Below, in pieces: positions 7,312-16,368 of a stretch of 42,712 nt of DNA. The DNA comes from an uncultured Phaeodactylibacter sp. (lineage in GTDB: Bacteria > Bacteroidota > Bacteroidia > Chitinophagales > Saprospiraceae): contig CAJXNH010000029.1 in the NCBI GenBank assembly GCA_913057245.1, forward strand, positions 1 to 42,712, written 5' to 3'. Positions within the stretch are counted from its first letter, which is position 1. Every line of letters begins with the position of its first letter. The position numbers were made by a program, and so were the translations under genes. Under the pieces are notes generated by a model. The model ran no database searches. It worked only from the letters and a program-made list of their open reading frames with translations, and was not told the DNA's origin.

Positions 7312-10300
7312 ATGAGCAGACAAAAGAAATTCCGGGCTTTTGATGGGGTGTTTACGCCTTCTATTCTGACTATCCTTGGTGTGATCATGTACATGCGGAT
7401 GGGCTGGGTGGTCGGTAATGCCGGGCTCTGGGGCTCGATTATCATCGTGGTCATTGCGCACGTGATTTCCTTCAGTACAGGCCTGAGCATCTCTTCCATT
7501 GCTACGGATAAGAAAGTAGGCGCCGGTGGAGTGTACTACGTCTTGTCGCGTAGTCTTGGGCTGCCGATTGGTGGGGCGATCGGTCTGACCTTGTTCGTGG
7601 GCACAGCTTTGAGCATTGCGCTGTACCTGGTGGGCTTTGCCGAGAGCTTCAATGCTTTCCTGGGGCTGAATACGGACATCAATGGTATGCGGAGCACCGG
7701 GAGTTTATTCCTGTTCCTTCTGATGGTTTTGGCCTTCATCAGCACCTCTGTCGCTATTAAAACGCAGTTTTTTATCCTGGCGGCTATTGTCGCTTCCCTG
7801 GTGGTGATTTTTATGGGCGGCAGCCCGGCTGAAGCCGCTATTCCGGAAACGCTGGTAAGCGAAACGGTGCCGATGGAAACGGTTTTTGCCATCTTTTTCC
7901 CGGCGGTGACCGGCTTCACGGCAGGTATTGCGATGTCGGGAGATTTGGCTGACCCCAAGCGGGATATTCCCGTCGGTACAATTGCTGCTATCGTCGTGGG
8001 CTTTGTGGTGTACATTGCGCTGGCCATCTTTCTTTACAGCAACGTAGACCTGGAAATCCTCCGGTCGGATTATAATATCTTGCGCAAAATATCGATCTGG
8101 GCCCCGGCGGTGATTGCCGGCATCTGGGGTGCAACGCTGTCTTCTGCTATTGGTGGCATTTTGGGTGCTCCCCGCATTCTGCAGGCCATGTCGCTCGACC
8201 GGATTACGCCCCGCATCTTTGCCAAAGGTTCAGGGGCGGCTAATGAGCCCCGCAATGGGCTTATCCTCACCATCCTGATTGCAGAGGGTGGCATTCTGAT
8301 CGGGGAATTGGACCTCATTGCCCGGATTGTTTCCATGTTTTATCTGGCGGCCTATGGCTTCATCAATATTGCCTTTTTTCTGGAAAGCTGGGCCAGTTCT
8401 GACTTTAAACCGTCCTTTCGCGTAAGCAAATGGATTGGGCTGGTGGGCTTCATGGCGACCTTCGCGGTCATGTTTAAGCTGGACATGCTGGCTATGGTGG
8501 CTGCGCTGGTGGTGATTGGTGGGGTATTTCTCTGGCTGCAGCGCAAACAGGTGAGCCTGGGTACTGGCGATGTCTGGCAGAGTGTCTGGTCTACGGTGGT
8601 CAAATCGGGGCTCAAGCGCATGGAAGTTACAGAAGACCACAAACGGAACTGGAAGCCCAACATTATGCTCTTCAGCGGCAGCTCTGAGCAGCGCCCCCAT
8701 TTGATCGAGTTTGGGAAGACGCTGGCGGGTCAGGTGGGAATGGTGACCAACTTCGACCTGGTGGAGAACCGGCAGTCCAAGGTGCTCTTCCCCAAACACA
8801 AACAGAAAGTCAACGATGACCTCCTGCAAAAGTACGGCGTATTCGGGCGGCGCATTGAGGTCAGTAATGTATACAAAGGCATTGAGACGATAGCTACTAC
8901 TTTTGGCTTTTCCGGGCTGGAGCCCAATACCGTGCTCATGGGCTGGGCCAAAAACACACAGGACCCCATCTGGTTTGCCCAAATGACCGAACGGCTGATC
9001 GACCTGGACTACAACGTGCTTTACCTGGACTATGACAAGCGCTGGGGCTTCCGAAAGCGGGAGCAGATCGATATGTGGTGGCGGGGCATCAGCAATAATG
9101 CCGAGCTGATGCTGCACCTGGCCCGCTTCATCGGTGCCTCCAACGAATGGCGTAACGCCCGCGTCCGGGTGCTGCTGGTCAACGACTTTAATGTGGACCG
9201 GCGTATGATCGAGAAGCGCATTCAGGCGCTGCTGGATGAGTTTCGCGTGGAAGCCGAGATTAAGGTCATTAACAACGCACTGGACCGCACCCCTTTTTAC
9301 GATCTGATGAAGACCATGTCAGCAGAGGCAGATTTGATCTTCATCGGCATTCCCAACATTCAAACCGGGACGGAAGCCACTTTTGTAAAGCAGACCAACG
9401 AACTGGTCGGGCTTATTGGCACCACGCTACTGGTCAAAGCATCGTCTACTTTTGAAACGACCGAGCTGGGCCTCAAGGATTTAGAACAGAAACAAATTTT
9501 CGAACCCGGAAAGAACCAGGCACTCGATGACCTGCAAATGCCCAAAGAAAGTCAGCTGGCGGAGGTGGTGCAGGCTCTGGATTCAGGCTTGGAAAAGGCT
9601 ATGGATCAGCTATCAGCCCGGGCACTGGCAGTGGTACAGCAGCACTATCAGCAATGGGTGGTGGATCAGGAATCCGCTTTTAAGGCAATACTGGATTCGG
9701 CAGCGGAACACCAAGCCCTTTCCGTACCTATGCTGGTCGGCCATTTGGAGGACCTTCTCGGGCGTTCCGCTGCTTTCCGGCATCAGGAACTGGACAGCCT
9801 TTCGCAGTTGCTTGCAGAAGCACTGGAGCAGTATTTAACTTCCTGTGAGCAGGTTTTAGAAGCCTTGCCGCATCGTGTTGTACTGGAAAATGGCGCCGGG
9901 CGTGCAAAAAAAGTCAGGCTTAAGCGGCCTGTCTTAAAATGGGCCCGCCGCCGAAACCAAATGGTCCTGCAGGAAGTCTTGCTGGATTTTGGGCAACTGA
10001 ATGCCCGCCTGATGCTGGCTACCCGGCAATTGGCCCGTAAACTTCACCAACAGCTGGAGCCAAAAAGTAACCGCCCGTTGGCAGTGTTACTGGAAGAAGC
10101 TACTACTCAGCTGGAGGAAGGCTTTGAACAACTCCGGCAGCAGGTTGAAGGGATGGTGGAGAAACCGCTGATCAGGCTCCGGAACGAAGACCGTGCGCTT
10201 TGCAATGCCCTTAGCCGTCAGGAGCAGCCTGCCAACCTCAGCAAATGGCTAAAACAGGAAAAACAAAAGTGGGGCAGGAAAGCCGCCAAAGCAGCTGCAC

Positions 10301-12303
10301 AGGACATTCAAGCCTTCAGCGCTTCCTGGAAAAACAATCAGCAGTTGTTCCACCGCAATTTTGAAGTCAATCAGCAACTGACCCATACCTCGCTTTTGCT
10401 CCGGTCTGGCAAAACCGATGCCCTGAATGCTCTGAGCGAAGTGTACGTAGGCGGGCTGACTACACAAATGGAAAGCCTTGGTCGTGCCTGCCATACCTTA
10501 AAGACCCAACTGGAAAATGGGGCTACCGAAGCGCTGACCATGGCCCCCTTTCAGCGCGATGAAGAGGATTTGGACAATACAGAATCCGTACTCTGGCACT
10601 TTATGGAGCAAACCGGGCGTATCACCTCGCCGCTTCCCGTTGAAGTTGAGCTTATGGACCAGGCTACACGCCGTGACTTCAGAGCATTACAGACCAAAGG
10701 GCAGCCCCCACTGAAGTTATCCCTGCTCGAAATTGCCGACTACCTGGTCGACACGCAGTTTTCCCAAACGCTGGAGAACGAGCTCATCCGCCTGCGGCAG
10801 CAGTTGAACCCACTGAGCGGGCAGATTTTCAATATCGGGAGTTTGCTCCACTACGGTGTGGATGCGGCTGAGGATGCGGAAAGTTATGAGGCCCTTTCCA
10901 GTATTCTGGATAAATCGGAGGAGCAACTCGCAGAGCTCGAACAGGAGGTGTCAGATGTATTCACCGCATTTCAGGCAGAATTGGAGGAACAATTTGAAGC
11001 CACGGAATCGGCACTGACTATTGATCATATCATAGCACAGGCAGAAGCCCTGTCTCAGTACGTGCGTAAGGAAAGCCGCCGCCGCGGTATTGTTGCCTGG
11101 CGCCGCAAGTTGGAGGAAAGCGTAATGATGCAGTGGGAACGGCTGCGGGACTACGCCGCTCAAAAGCAGGAAGATGTGGCACAGGCTGCTGTAGAGCGAC
11201 GGGAGCAGGCGCTGCGCAGTGACCGGGACCGGCTTCGGGTGTTTGCCAAAGCCGTTGGGCCGGTTCAGTCTGTCCGGGAAGGCTATCCTTATTATTACCG
11301 GCAGCTGTTTTCAGGCAAGCACCTCAATCTGCGGACCCGTTCAGAAAGCCGGGATGCGGAGTTGTTGCAGGTGCAGGAAGCCCTGGAAGACCGGAAGCAA
11401 GGGCCCGGCGGCGGTATTCTGATTACCGGGGAAGCCCTGAGTGGCAAGAGCTACTTTTTGGAGTACGCTACGCGGCAGATTTTTGGGGGCAGTTACCTGA
11501 AAGTCATTCCTCCTCAGGGCGGTGCCACCTCGCCGAGAGCCTTACAAAAAGCCTTTGAGCAGGCTACCGGGAAAAGAGGGGTGCTTTCGGCTTTATTGGC
11601 AGAAAGCCCGGACAGCACCGTATTTCTACTCGAAGATATTGAGCTGTGGTGGCAGCGCGGGGCAGATCAGGGTCAGGCCTTCGGGCAACTGCTGGAGGCG
11701 GTGCAGACTTTCGGAAAGCGCCATGTCTTCCTGTTGAGTTGTAATTTGAATACCCTGAAGGTGCTTCGGGCACAGAGCCCGGTGGATGAAGCTATGATTG
11801 CCACGGTCATCCTCCGACCTCTGTCGCTTCAGCATTTGCGTGCTGCGGTTTGGGCCCGTCATAAGACCGGCGGAGTACCCCTGTATATTGGTGGGCAATC
11901 CGAGGAGTTGGTGCGGATGAAGGCGTGGGACCAGTTGTTTGGCCGGCTGCACCGCCAAAGCGATGGGAATATCGGGATAGCGCTGCGCCTTTGGCTGGCC
12001 CATCTCAGAACTAATGGACAGGGCCGTAACAGGTTAGAAACTAAGATCCACCGCCCGGATTTTCCGGTTCTGGACGATGCGAAGTGGTACTTTATTCTGC
12101 TGCAGTTGTACTTGCACCGGGCGCTGACCCACCGGCGTTTTACCCGTTTGTTCGCTTCAGAAGGAGCCGACTGGGCAGCGGGGCGGATCAAAGAGTTACA
12201 GCGCAGTCAGCTTTTGGTCCCCCACGAGCGTGAGGTGCTGGAGTTAAAGCCAGAAGTCCGCTATTACCTGGGACAGTTGTTCACCGAAAAAGGCATGCTA
12301 TGA
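7312..12303 (+). CDS. SLC12-type cation-chloride cotransporter fused to helical stalk and C-terminal P-loop ATPase
   Basis: 1663 residues from ATG at 7312; the open frame extends upstream to 7138, but MSRQKKFRAFDGVFTPSILT matches the usual start of prokaryotic SLC12/APC transporters. Residues 10-415 hold about twelve membrane segments, with TM1 GVFTPSILTILGVIMYMRMG and the GVYYVLSRSLG and FFPAVTGFTAGIAMSGDLADP motifs. Residues 440-720 are the SLC12 cytosolic domain, with the hallmark GFSGLEPNTVLMGW (532-545). Residues 740-1340 are long charged helices, probably coiled coil. A P-loop ATPase follows: Walker A GEALSGKS (1373-1380), Walker B VFLLEDIE (1437-1444), and a helical or winged-helix-like tail. 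Ordinary bacterial homologues end near residue 730, so over half the protein is extra. Its stop overlaps the next start (ATGA). Transport of K+/Na+ with Cl- is inferred from family; the ATPase may gate it or sense a signal. Confidence 0.85.
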   Translation: MSRQKKFRAFDGVFTPSILTILGVIMYMRMGWVVGNAGLWGSIIIVVIAHVISFSTGLSISSIATDKKVGAGGVYYVLSRSLGLPIGGAIGLTLFVGTALSIALYLVGFAESFNAFLGLNTDINGMRSTGSLFLFLLMVLAFISTSVAIKTQFFILAAIVASLVVIFMGGSPAEAAIPETLVSETVPMETVFAIFFPAVTGFTAGIAMSGDLADPKRDIPVGTIAAIVVGFVVYIALAIFLYSNVDLEILRSDYNILRKISIWAPAVIAGIWGATLSSAIGGILGAPRILQAMSLDRITPRIFAKGSGAANEPRNGLILTILIAEGGILIGELDLIARIVSMFYLAAYGFINIAFFLESWASSDFKPSFRVSKWIGLVGFMATFAVMFKLDMLAMVAALVVIGGVFLWLQRKQVSLGTGDVWQSVWSTVVKSGLKRMEVTEDHKRNWKPNIMLFSGSSEQRPHLIEFGKTLAGQVGMVTNFDLVENRQSKVLFPKHKQKVNDDLLQKYGVFGRRIEVSNVYKGIETIATTFGFSGLEPNTVLMGWAKNTQDPIWFAQMTERLIDLDYNVLYLDYDKRWGFRKREQIDMWWRGISNNAELMLHLARFIGASNEWRNARVRVLLVNDFNVDRRMIEKRIQALLDEFRVEAEIKVINNALDRTPFYDLMKTMSAEADLIFIGIPNIQTGTEATFVKQTNELVGLIGTTLLVKASSTFETTELGLKDLEQKQIFEPGKNQALDDLQMPKESQLAEVVQALDSGLEKAMDQLSARALAVVQQHYQQWVVDQESAFKAILDSAAEHQALSVPMLVGHLEDLLGRSAAFRHQELDSLSQLLAEALEQYLTSCEQVLEALPHRVVLENGAGRAKKVRLKRPVLKWARRRNQMVLQEVLLDFGQLNARLMLATRQLARKLHQQLEPKSNRPLAVLLEEATTQLEEGFEQLRQQVEGMVEKPLIRLRNEDRALCNALSRQEQPANLSKWLKQEKQKWGRKAAKAAAQDIQAFSASWKNNQQLFHRNFEVNQQLTHTSLLLRSGKTDALNALSEVYVGGLTTQMESLGRACHTLKTQLENGATEALTMAPFQRDEEDLDNTESVLWHFMEQTGRITSPLPVEVELMDQATRRDFRALQTKGQPPLKLSLLEIADYLVDTQFSQTLENELIRLRQQLNPLSGQIFNIGSLLHYGVDAAEDAESYEALSSILDKSEEQLAELEQEVSDVFTAFQAELEEQFEATESALTIDHIIAQAEALSQYVRKESRRRGIVAWRRKLEESVMMQWERLRDYAAQKQEDVAQAAVERREQALRSDRDRLRVFAKAVGPVQSVREGYPYYYRQLFSGKHLNLRTRSESRDAELLQVQEALEDRKQGPGGGILITGEALSGKSYFLEYATRQIFGGSYLKVIPPQGGATSPRALQKAFEQATGKRGVLSALLAESPDSTVFLLEDIELWWQRGADQGQAFGQLLEAVQTFGKRHVFLLSCNLNTLKVLRAQSPVDEAMIATVILRPLSLQHLRAAVWARHKTGGVPLYIGGQSEELVRMKAWDQLFGRLHRQSDGNIGIALRLWLAHLRTNGQGRNRLETKIHRPDFPVLDDAKWYFILLQLYLHRALTHRRFTRLFASEGADWAAGRIKELQRSQLLVPHEREVLELKPEVRYYLGQLFTEKGML

Positions 12304-12992
12304 TCCAATTGTCCACTTTGCCATTAGGGTTAGTGCTCATGCTTGGCCTGTTAGCCTTGCTGCTCCATGCATTGCTGTACGCACTTAAAAAGTATGGGCT
12401 GCCTCTTGTGAAGAGCCGGCGGCAGCGGCAGCGCCTGGAGGGCTTGTTATTGAGAGCGGGCGTGGCCTTATGGCTGAGTTGGGCCGTTTTTGCCTTTTAC
12501 CGCCTGTTGCTGGCCTCCCCGGTTTTTGCACTGGCAACGATCATTTTGCTGATCGTGCTGGGCTGGCCTTGGTGGAAGGATTTCTACCCCGGGCTTTTGC
12601 TGCGGCTGGAAGGGGACCTGCGCCCCGGGGATTACCTGAGTCATGAAGGCCGGGCCTACAAAATTTTGCAGCTGCGTGGGAGAAGTGTGCAGCTGGCCGG
12701 AGAAGATGGTGGCTTGCTGGTGTTGCCTTATCATTTGATTCAGAAACCTGCAATTTACCGGTCAGTGGAAAAAACGGCACTCTCCCCGTTTTCCTTTGAG
12801 GTAACGTTGGAAGGCCCCAATGCCCAGCAGCGCCTGGAGCAATGGCTGGCCGCTTCACCCTGGACCGCTCCGGCTTATCCAGCTAATGTCGTACAGCTTG
12901 GGCCCGATACCTATCGCATCACCGCCTACGCTCCGGATGCTGATATACAGGAGCGGCAGGAGGCTTATATCCGGCAGCAAATCGAAGGGTAA
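12300..12992 (+). CDS. Small MscS-like membrane protein coupled to the transporter-ATPase fusion
   Basis: 230 residues. The start ATG overlaps the TGA of the transporter gene by 4 nt, implying translational coupling. Three hydrophobic helices are visible (residues 5-28, 46-70, 74-94: VFALATIILLIVLGWPWW). They are followed by a segment with the pattern of the MscS beta domain: LLLRLEGDLRPGDYLSHEG, then a strand pair and LVLPYHLIQKPAIY where MscS has a conserved v-PN-s-i segment. Residues 155-230 resemble the alpha/beta vestibule part. MscS-family proteins release solutes on membrane tension, but the divergent PYH in place of PN and the short TM region mean it may instead be an accessory subunit. 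Context with a cation-chloride cotransporter supports a role in volume or ion control. Confidence 0.7.
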   Translation: MIQLSTLPLGLVLMLGLLALLLHALLYALKKYGLPLVKSRRQRQRLEGLLLRAGVALWLSWAVFAFYRLLLASPVFALATIILLIVLGWPWWKDFYPGLLLRLEGDLRPGDYLSHEGRAYKILQLRGRSVQLAGEDGGLLVLPYHLIQKPAIYRSVEKTALSPFSFEVTLEGPNAQQRLEQWLAASPWTAPAYPANVVQLGPDTYRITAYAPDADIQERQEAYIRQQIEG

Positions 12993-13005
12993 CGATTTTT
13001 TCGTT
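12991..13005. promoter_or_regulatory. BlaI-type operator, copy 1
   Basis: The 15-bp palindrome AACGATTTTTTCGTT has half-sites AACGA and TCGTT around 5 nt; with flanking bases the symmetry is GTAACGA/TCGTTAC (12989-13007). The same form recurs 39 bp downstream. It overlaps the stop codon of the upstream gene and lies 53 nt before the repressor start. Confidence 0.6.
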
Positions 13006-13022
13006 ACAAAACGGTGTTTTAG

Positions 13023-13053
13023 TTGATATAACGAAAATTTCGTTGTATACTTG
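13023..13053 (+). promoter_or_regulatory. Candidate Bacteroidota promoter of the repressor operon
   Basis: TTG at 13023-13025 and TATACTTG at 13046-13053 (one mismatch to TAnnTTTG) are separated by 20 nt, which fits the phylum's sigma factor consensus. Transcription would begin close to the ATG at 13058, so the message may have almost no leader. Operator copy 2 lies between the two boxes. Confidence 0.45.
13030..13044. promoter_or_regulatory. BlaI-type operator, copy 2
   Basis: AACGAAAATTTCGTT is a perfect 7-1-7 palindrome with the same AACGA-N5-TCGTT half-sites as copy 1. It ends 13 nt before the ATG of the BlaI-family gene and overlaps the space between a TTG (13023-13025) and a TATACTTG box, so binding would block transcription. 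The 39-bp centre spacing is close to four helical turns, placing both dimers on one DNA face. Confidence 0.65.
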
Positions 13054-13057
13054 TCCT

Positions 13058-13432
13058 ATGAGACAATTGAACGAAAAAGAAGAAGCTGTCATGCAGGCGC
13101 TTTGGAAGCTAAAGCGGGCCTTTCTGAAAGAAATAGTAGCGGAGCTTCCACCGCCACCGCCACCAGTTACCACGGTTTCCTCCATGGTGCGCAAGTTGGA
13201 GGGGGAAGGTTTCATTGGGCATGAAGCCTTCGGGAAAAGCAACCGCTATTATCCGGCCGTGAGCAAGCAGGAGTACCGGAGCAAAGCCTTCCGGCACCTG
13301 ATGACCTCCTATTTTGAAAGTTCTGCGGAGGCCTTGCTGTCCCATTTCGTACAGGAAGAGGAAGTTTCTTACGGTGAGCTGGAAGCCCTGCTTGACAAGA
13401 TCAAAAAACAAGAGGATCATGATACCCAGTAG
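13058..13432 (+). CDS. BlaI/MecI/CopY family transcriptional repressor
   Basis: 124 residues from ATG at 13058 (MRQLNEKEEAVMQALW), the standard start of the family; an in-frame TTG at 13043 is less likely. It has the Penicillinase_R winged helix: LKEIVAELPPPPPPVTTVSSMVRKLEGEGFIGHEAFGKS is helix-turn-helix plus wing, followed by a dimerising C-terminal helix region (YRSKAFRHLMTSYFESSAEALLSHF). An unusual run of six prolines sits just before the recognition helix. In the known system the repressor leaves DNA when cleaved after signalling by an M56 membrane protease. Here the M56 gene overlaps its 3' end by 14 nt. Two matching palindromes upstream suggest autoregulation of the whole operon. Confidence 0.92.
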   Translation: MRQLNEKEEAVMQALWKLKRAFLKEIVAELPPPPPPVTTVSSMVRKLEGEGFIGHEAFGKSNRYYPAVSKQEYRSKAFRHLMTSYFESSAEALLSHFVQEEEVSYGELEALLDKIKKQEDHDTQ

Positions 13433-16361
13433 CGTCACGCAGTATTTACTGGAGTCCAGTATTTGTCTGGCGCTGTTTTACGCGCTCTATTACTTTTTGC
13501 TCCGCCGCGAAACCTTTTTTCAGTTCAACCGGGCGTACCTGTTGCTGATGCCGGCGGTGTCTTTTGCTATACCTCTGCTTCATGTTGAGCAGGCAGTGGC
13601 TCCCTCTACCGTTGCGGGGGAGGTGCTCCTGCCAATGGTGCGGGAAGCAGCGTCAGCGAAGCTGCAGATTTACGGGCAGCTCATGGCGCCCACGCCTGCT
13701 TTTGCCCTGAGCCTGGCTGATATTTTGGTAGGGCTTTATCTGACGGGTGCGCTTTTTATGCTGAGCCGGCTGAGTTTGCGCCTGTTGGCGCTGCGGAGGT
13801 TGATCCGTAGGAGCCGGCGGGAGCAAAAGGGGCGCTACACTTTGCTGATGCCCGACCGGGACATTCCGGCCAGCAGTTTTTTTAGTTATGTATTTTGGAA
13901 AGGCGAAGACCTGCCTGAAGCTAAGCGTATTATCCTTGAGCACGAACTGGTGCACGTCCGGCAGCGGCACAGCCTGGATGTGCTGCTGATGGAATGTTAT
14001 TTGATATTGAAGTGGTTCAATCCGCTAGTCTATGCCTACCGAACAGCGCTTCAGCAGGTACATGAATATATAGCGGATGCCTACGTGTCGCGCCAGATTG
14101 GTAGCCGGCATACCTACGCACAGTTTCTGGCTTTGCAGCGCATGGGGCATAGTTGTCATCCACTAGCCAATACTTTTGCCGCCCATCTGAGGAGCCGACT
14201 GTACATGTTGGCACAGCGGTCTTCGGCTCCGTGGCGGGCGGTGAAGTACCTGTCGGTGCTGCCGGTTACGGCATTATTGGTGTTGCTGTTTGCATTCAAT
14301 TTATCAGAACAACTCCCCGGAGGTGGCTTCGAACGGGCAGGTCAGGCAGTGGATGCCTTTGCCCGGCAGGACGTGTTTACCACCTGGGGCGAACAACCGG
14401 AAGACATGGCGGATGCTCTGGCCTGGGGACCTTATCGGTTACCATTATTCAGCCCGGCGCAGCTCAGTGGTACGGACAATGCTTTGCAGGCCACCTTTCT
14501 GACTCCCACTGCCCTGCGTGCCCTGAGCACTGAGCGCTTCGAGTTGGTGCTGGGGGAGCAGGTGTTGTGGCGCAATAAGACGCAGGCCTTGCTTTACAGG
14601 GGCAGTCAGCTGGTCCACTCCTTTTCGGTAAAGGGCAGGCTAAAAGACTGCTGGCCAGCCGGGGTTGGCATGGAGGAGGATCTGGTGCTCGTTCTGGCGG
14701 TGGAAGATGCCTGGGGGCGCCTGAGTTGCGGTATTATTGGTTTAGGTAAGGTGTATTCTGATGATCTCCGGGTGGCTATGATGGAGGCAGGAGTGTACGC
14801 TATGATGAAGGTTGCTGGCCCAAGGGCGGAAGGCAAGAAGACCGAACTTTGTGTGGCTTTAGCTGATGAGCATATTCAGAAAATCAATACCCACCATCCC
14901 TGGGAAAGCAGCCCCTACCGGTTGCAACTGGGACAAGAGTTGCTGGGGGTGCAATGGTACAACCATCCGTTTGCCAGTACTGCCGGAACAATAATTCAGG
15001 AGGTTGAGCCAGCTCGATTGGCGAGGATAAAAAACACATCTTTTCAAATCACCAAAGCAGGGCAGGGCCTGGAGGTTGAACAATTGTGTGTAAACCTCAT
15101 CAAAAAAAGCGGTTCTGACCGGATTTTGGAAGCGGCTTCGCCCGGTGAAGTTCAGGAAATCTGGAGGCAGGTAACGGCAGCCTTAAGCGAAGGAGATCAG
15201 TTGCACCTTCTTGCCCGTACCACAGATGAAAAAGCGTTCTACACCAGCCTGGGTATCGGCGTTTCACCGGAGCCCGGGCTGGTCTTTCAGGACGGTTTAT
15301 TCAGTGAACGCTATGGGGAGTTCTCCCGCCGTAAAGTCGATCAGCTGCCTCAGCCGAAAGCATGGCTGCGTCGTTCCGGCACTGAAATCCAATGGGGGGA
15401 TTACCACTGGGTTCTCCGGCAGCGGGACGGGCGGGCGAGTGAAGCGGTTCGTTATCTCCCGGCAGAAACATTGACAGCCTTGTCGACGGCAGCGTGGTCG
15501 GCTACTTTTAATGGCGAAGCGGTGGGTACGGATAGTCTGATGTTGTGGAGTTATGACCGGTCAGATGAAAGTATGAAGTTTACGCCTTTGTTCTCCGAAA
15601 CCGGGCAGCGCAGGCTAAGAGTAGCGGCTCAGCGCACAGATGCCTTCGAGCTACAGGTGGTCTTTGGTTTAGACAACGGCGCCGACCGTGGGCGGCTGGT
15701 TTTGAAAATCAACCAGGAACGGCCCATTGCGGCCGAAGCTGATACGCTCCGGCTGAAGCCATCCCTGGACCCTTTCCAGTTTGTTTACCGGCCGGGAGCG
15801 CCTACCCTCATCCGTTTGGATACGAGTGTGGCCCAACACCGTTGGATGTACGAACAGTATGCCAATGATCCAAAGGTCAACGTGTTGCCTATATCTGGTT
15901 TCCGTACTGTAGATCGCTTGCGCCGGGAAGGGGAGGCTATAGTCCCGGAGCCGGAAATTAGCAAAGTGGAACTGTTGCATGCGACGTATATTGATACGGA
16001 TACCATACCGGAGTATTATGAGTTGTACGATAAGGCAATGACCTTTCATTGGCGGGGGCTGAGCGGCACCCGGAGTAATGAGGTGCAGTTCCTGCACGCC
16101 TTTCAGCATGCTACTGAGGATGGGATGCTGCTGGAAATTGGAGGTTTGGAGTACCCGGTGCTGCAATTCGAGTTAGTCATTATACCGGAAGAGGGGAAGG
16201 GCGCAACGCTGAAATCTAAGTCTGCTGAGGATACCACGGTGCAGCAACACCTTGCTGACCTTAAGCCAAACAGTAGCTTATTCCTGACGGATATGGTCAT
16301 TCAGGATACCGATGGGCAGCAAAAACGCCTGCCCGTCACCTTTAGTTTTAATTTAAAGTAG
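13419..16361 (+). CDS. M56 family (BlaR1-like) membrane metallopeptidase with a very long C-terminal extension
   Basis: 980 residues from ATG at 13419, which overlaps the repressor gene by 14 nt. Membrane helices lie at about 8-28, 38-56, 95-118 and 264-284. The zinc protease motif HELVH is at 175-179 (IILEHELVHVRQRHSLD), and HEYIADAYV at 215 supplies the likely third ligand. In BlaR1/MecR1 an external sensor triggers this protease and thereby inactivates BlaI. Here the part after the last helix (residues 285-980) is not a penicillin-binding domain: I see no SxxK/KTG arrangement. It is mostly beta-rich, with weak internal repetition (RFELVLGEQVLWRNK; LEIGGLEYPVLQFELVIIPEEG). The signal it senses is therefore unknown. 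A stop TAG is followed 7 nt later by the first DUF6624 gene. Confidence 0.88.
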   Translation: MIPSSVTQYLLESSICLALFYALYYFLLRRETFFQFNRAYLLLMPAVSFAIPLLHVEQAVAPSTVAGEVLLPMVREAASAKLQIYGQLMAPTPAFALSLADILVGLYLTGALFMLSRLSLRLLALRRLIRRSRREQKGRYTLLMPDRDIPASSFFSYVFWKGEDLPEAKRIILEHELVHVRQRHSLDVLLMECYLILKWFNPLVYAYRTALQQVHEYIADAYVSRQIGSRHTYAQFLALQRMGHSCHPLANTFAAHLRSRLYMLAQRSSAPWRAVKYLSVLPVTALLVLLFAFNLSEQLPGGGFERAGQAVDAFARQDVFTTWGEQPEDMADALAWGPYRLPLFSPAQLSGTDNALQATFLTPTALRALSTERFELVLGEQVLWRNKTQALLYRGSQLVHSFSVKGRLKDCWPAGVGMEEDLVLVLAVEDAWGRLSCGIIGLGKVYSDDLRVAMMEAGVYAMMKVAGPRAEGKKTELCVALADEHIQKINTHHPWESSPYRLQLGQELLGVQWYNHPFASTAGTIIQEVEPARLARIKNTSFQITKAGQGLEVEQLCVNLIKKSGSDRILEAASPGEVQEIWRQVTAALSEGDQLHLLARTTDEKAFYTSLGIGVSPEPGLVFQDGLFSERYGEFSRRKVDQLPQPKAWLRRSGTEIQWGDYHWVLRQRDGRASEAVRYLPAETLTALSTAAWSATFNGEAVGTDSLMLWSYDRSDESMKFTPLFSETGQRRLRVAAQRTDAFELQVVFGLDNGADRGRLVLKINQERPIAAEADTLRLKPSLDPFQFVYRPGAPTLIRLDTSVAQHRWMYEQYANDPKVNVLPISGFRTVDRLRREGEAIVPEPEISKVELLHATYIDTDTIPEYYELYDKAMTFHWRGLSGTRSNEVQFLHAFQHATEDGMLLEIGGLEYPVLQFELVIIPEEGKGATLKSKSAEDTTVQQHLADLKPNSSLFLTDMVIQDTDGQQKRLPVTFSFNLK

Positions 16362-16368
16362 CCATACA

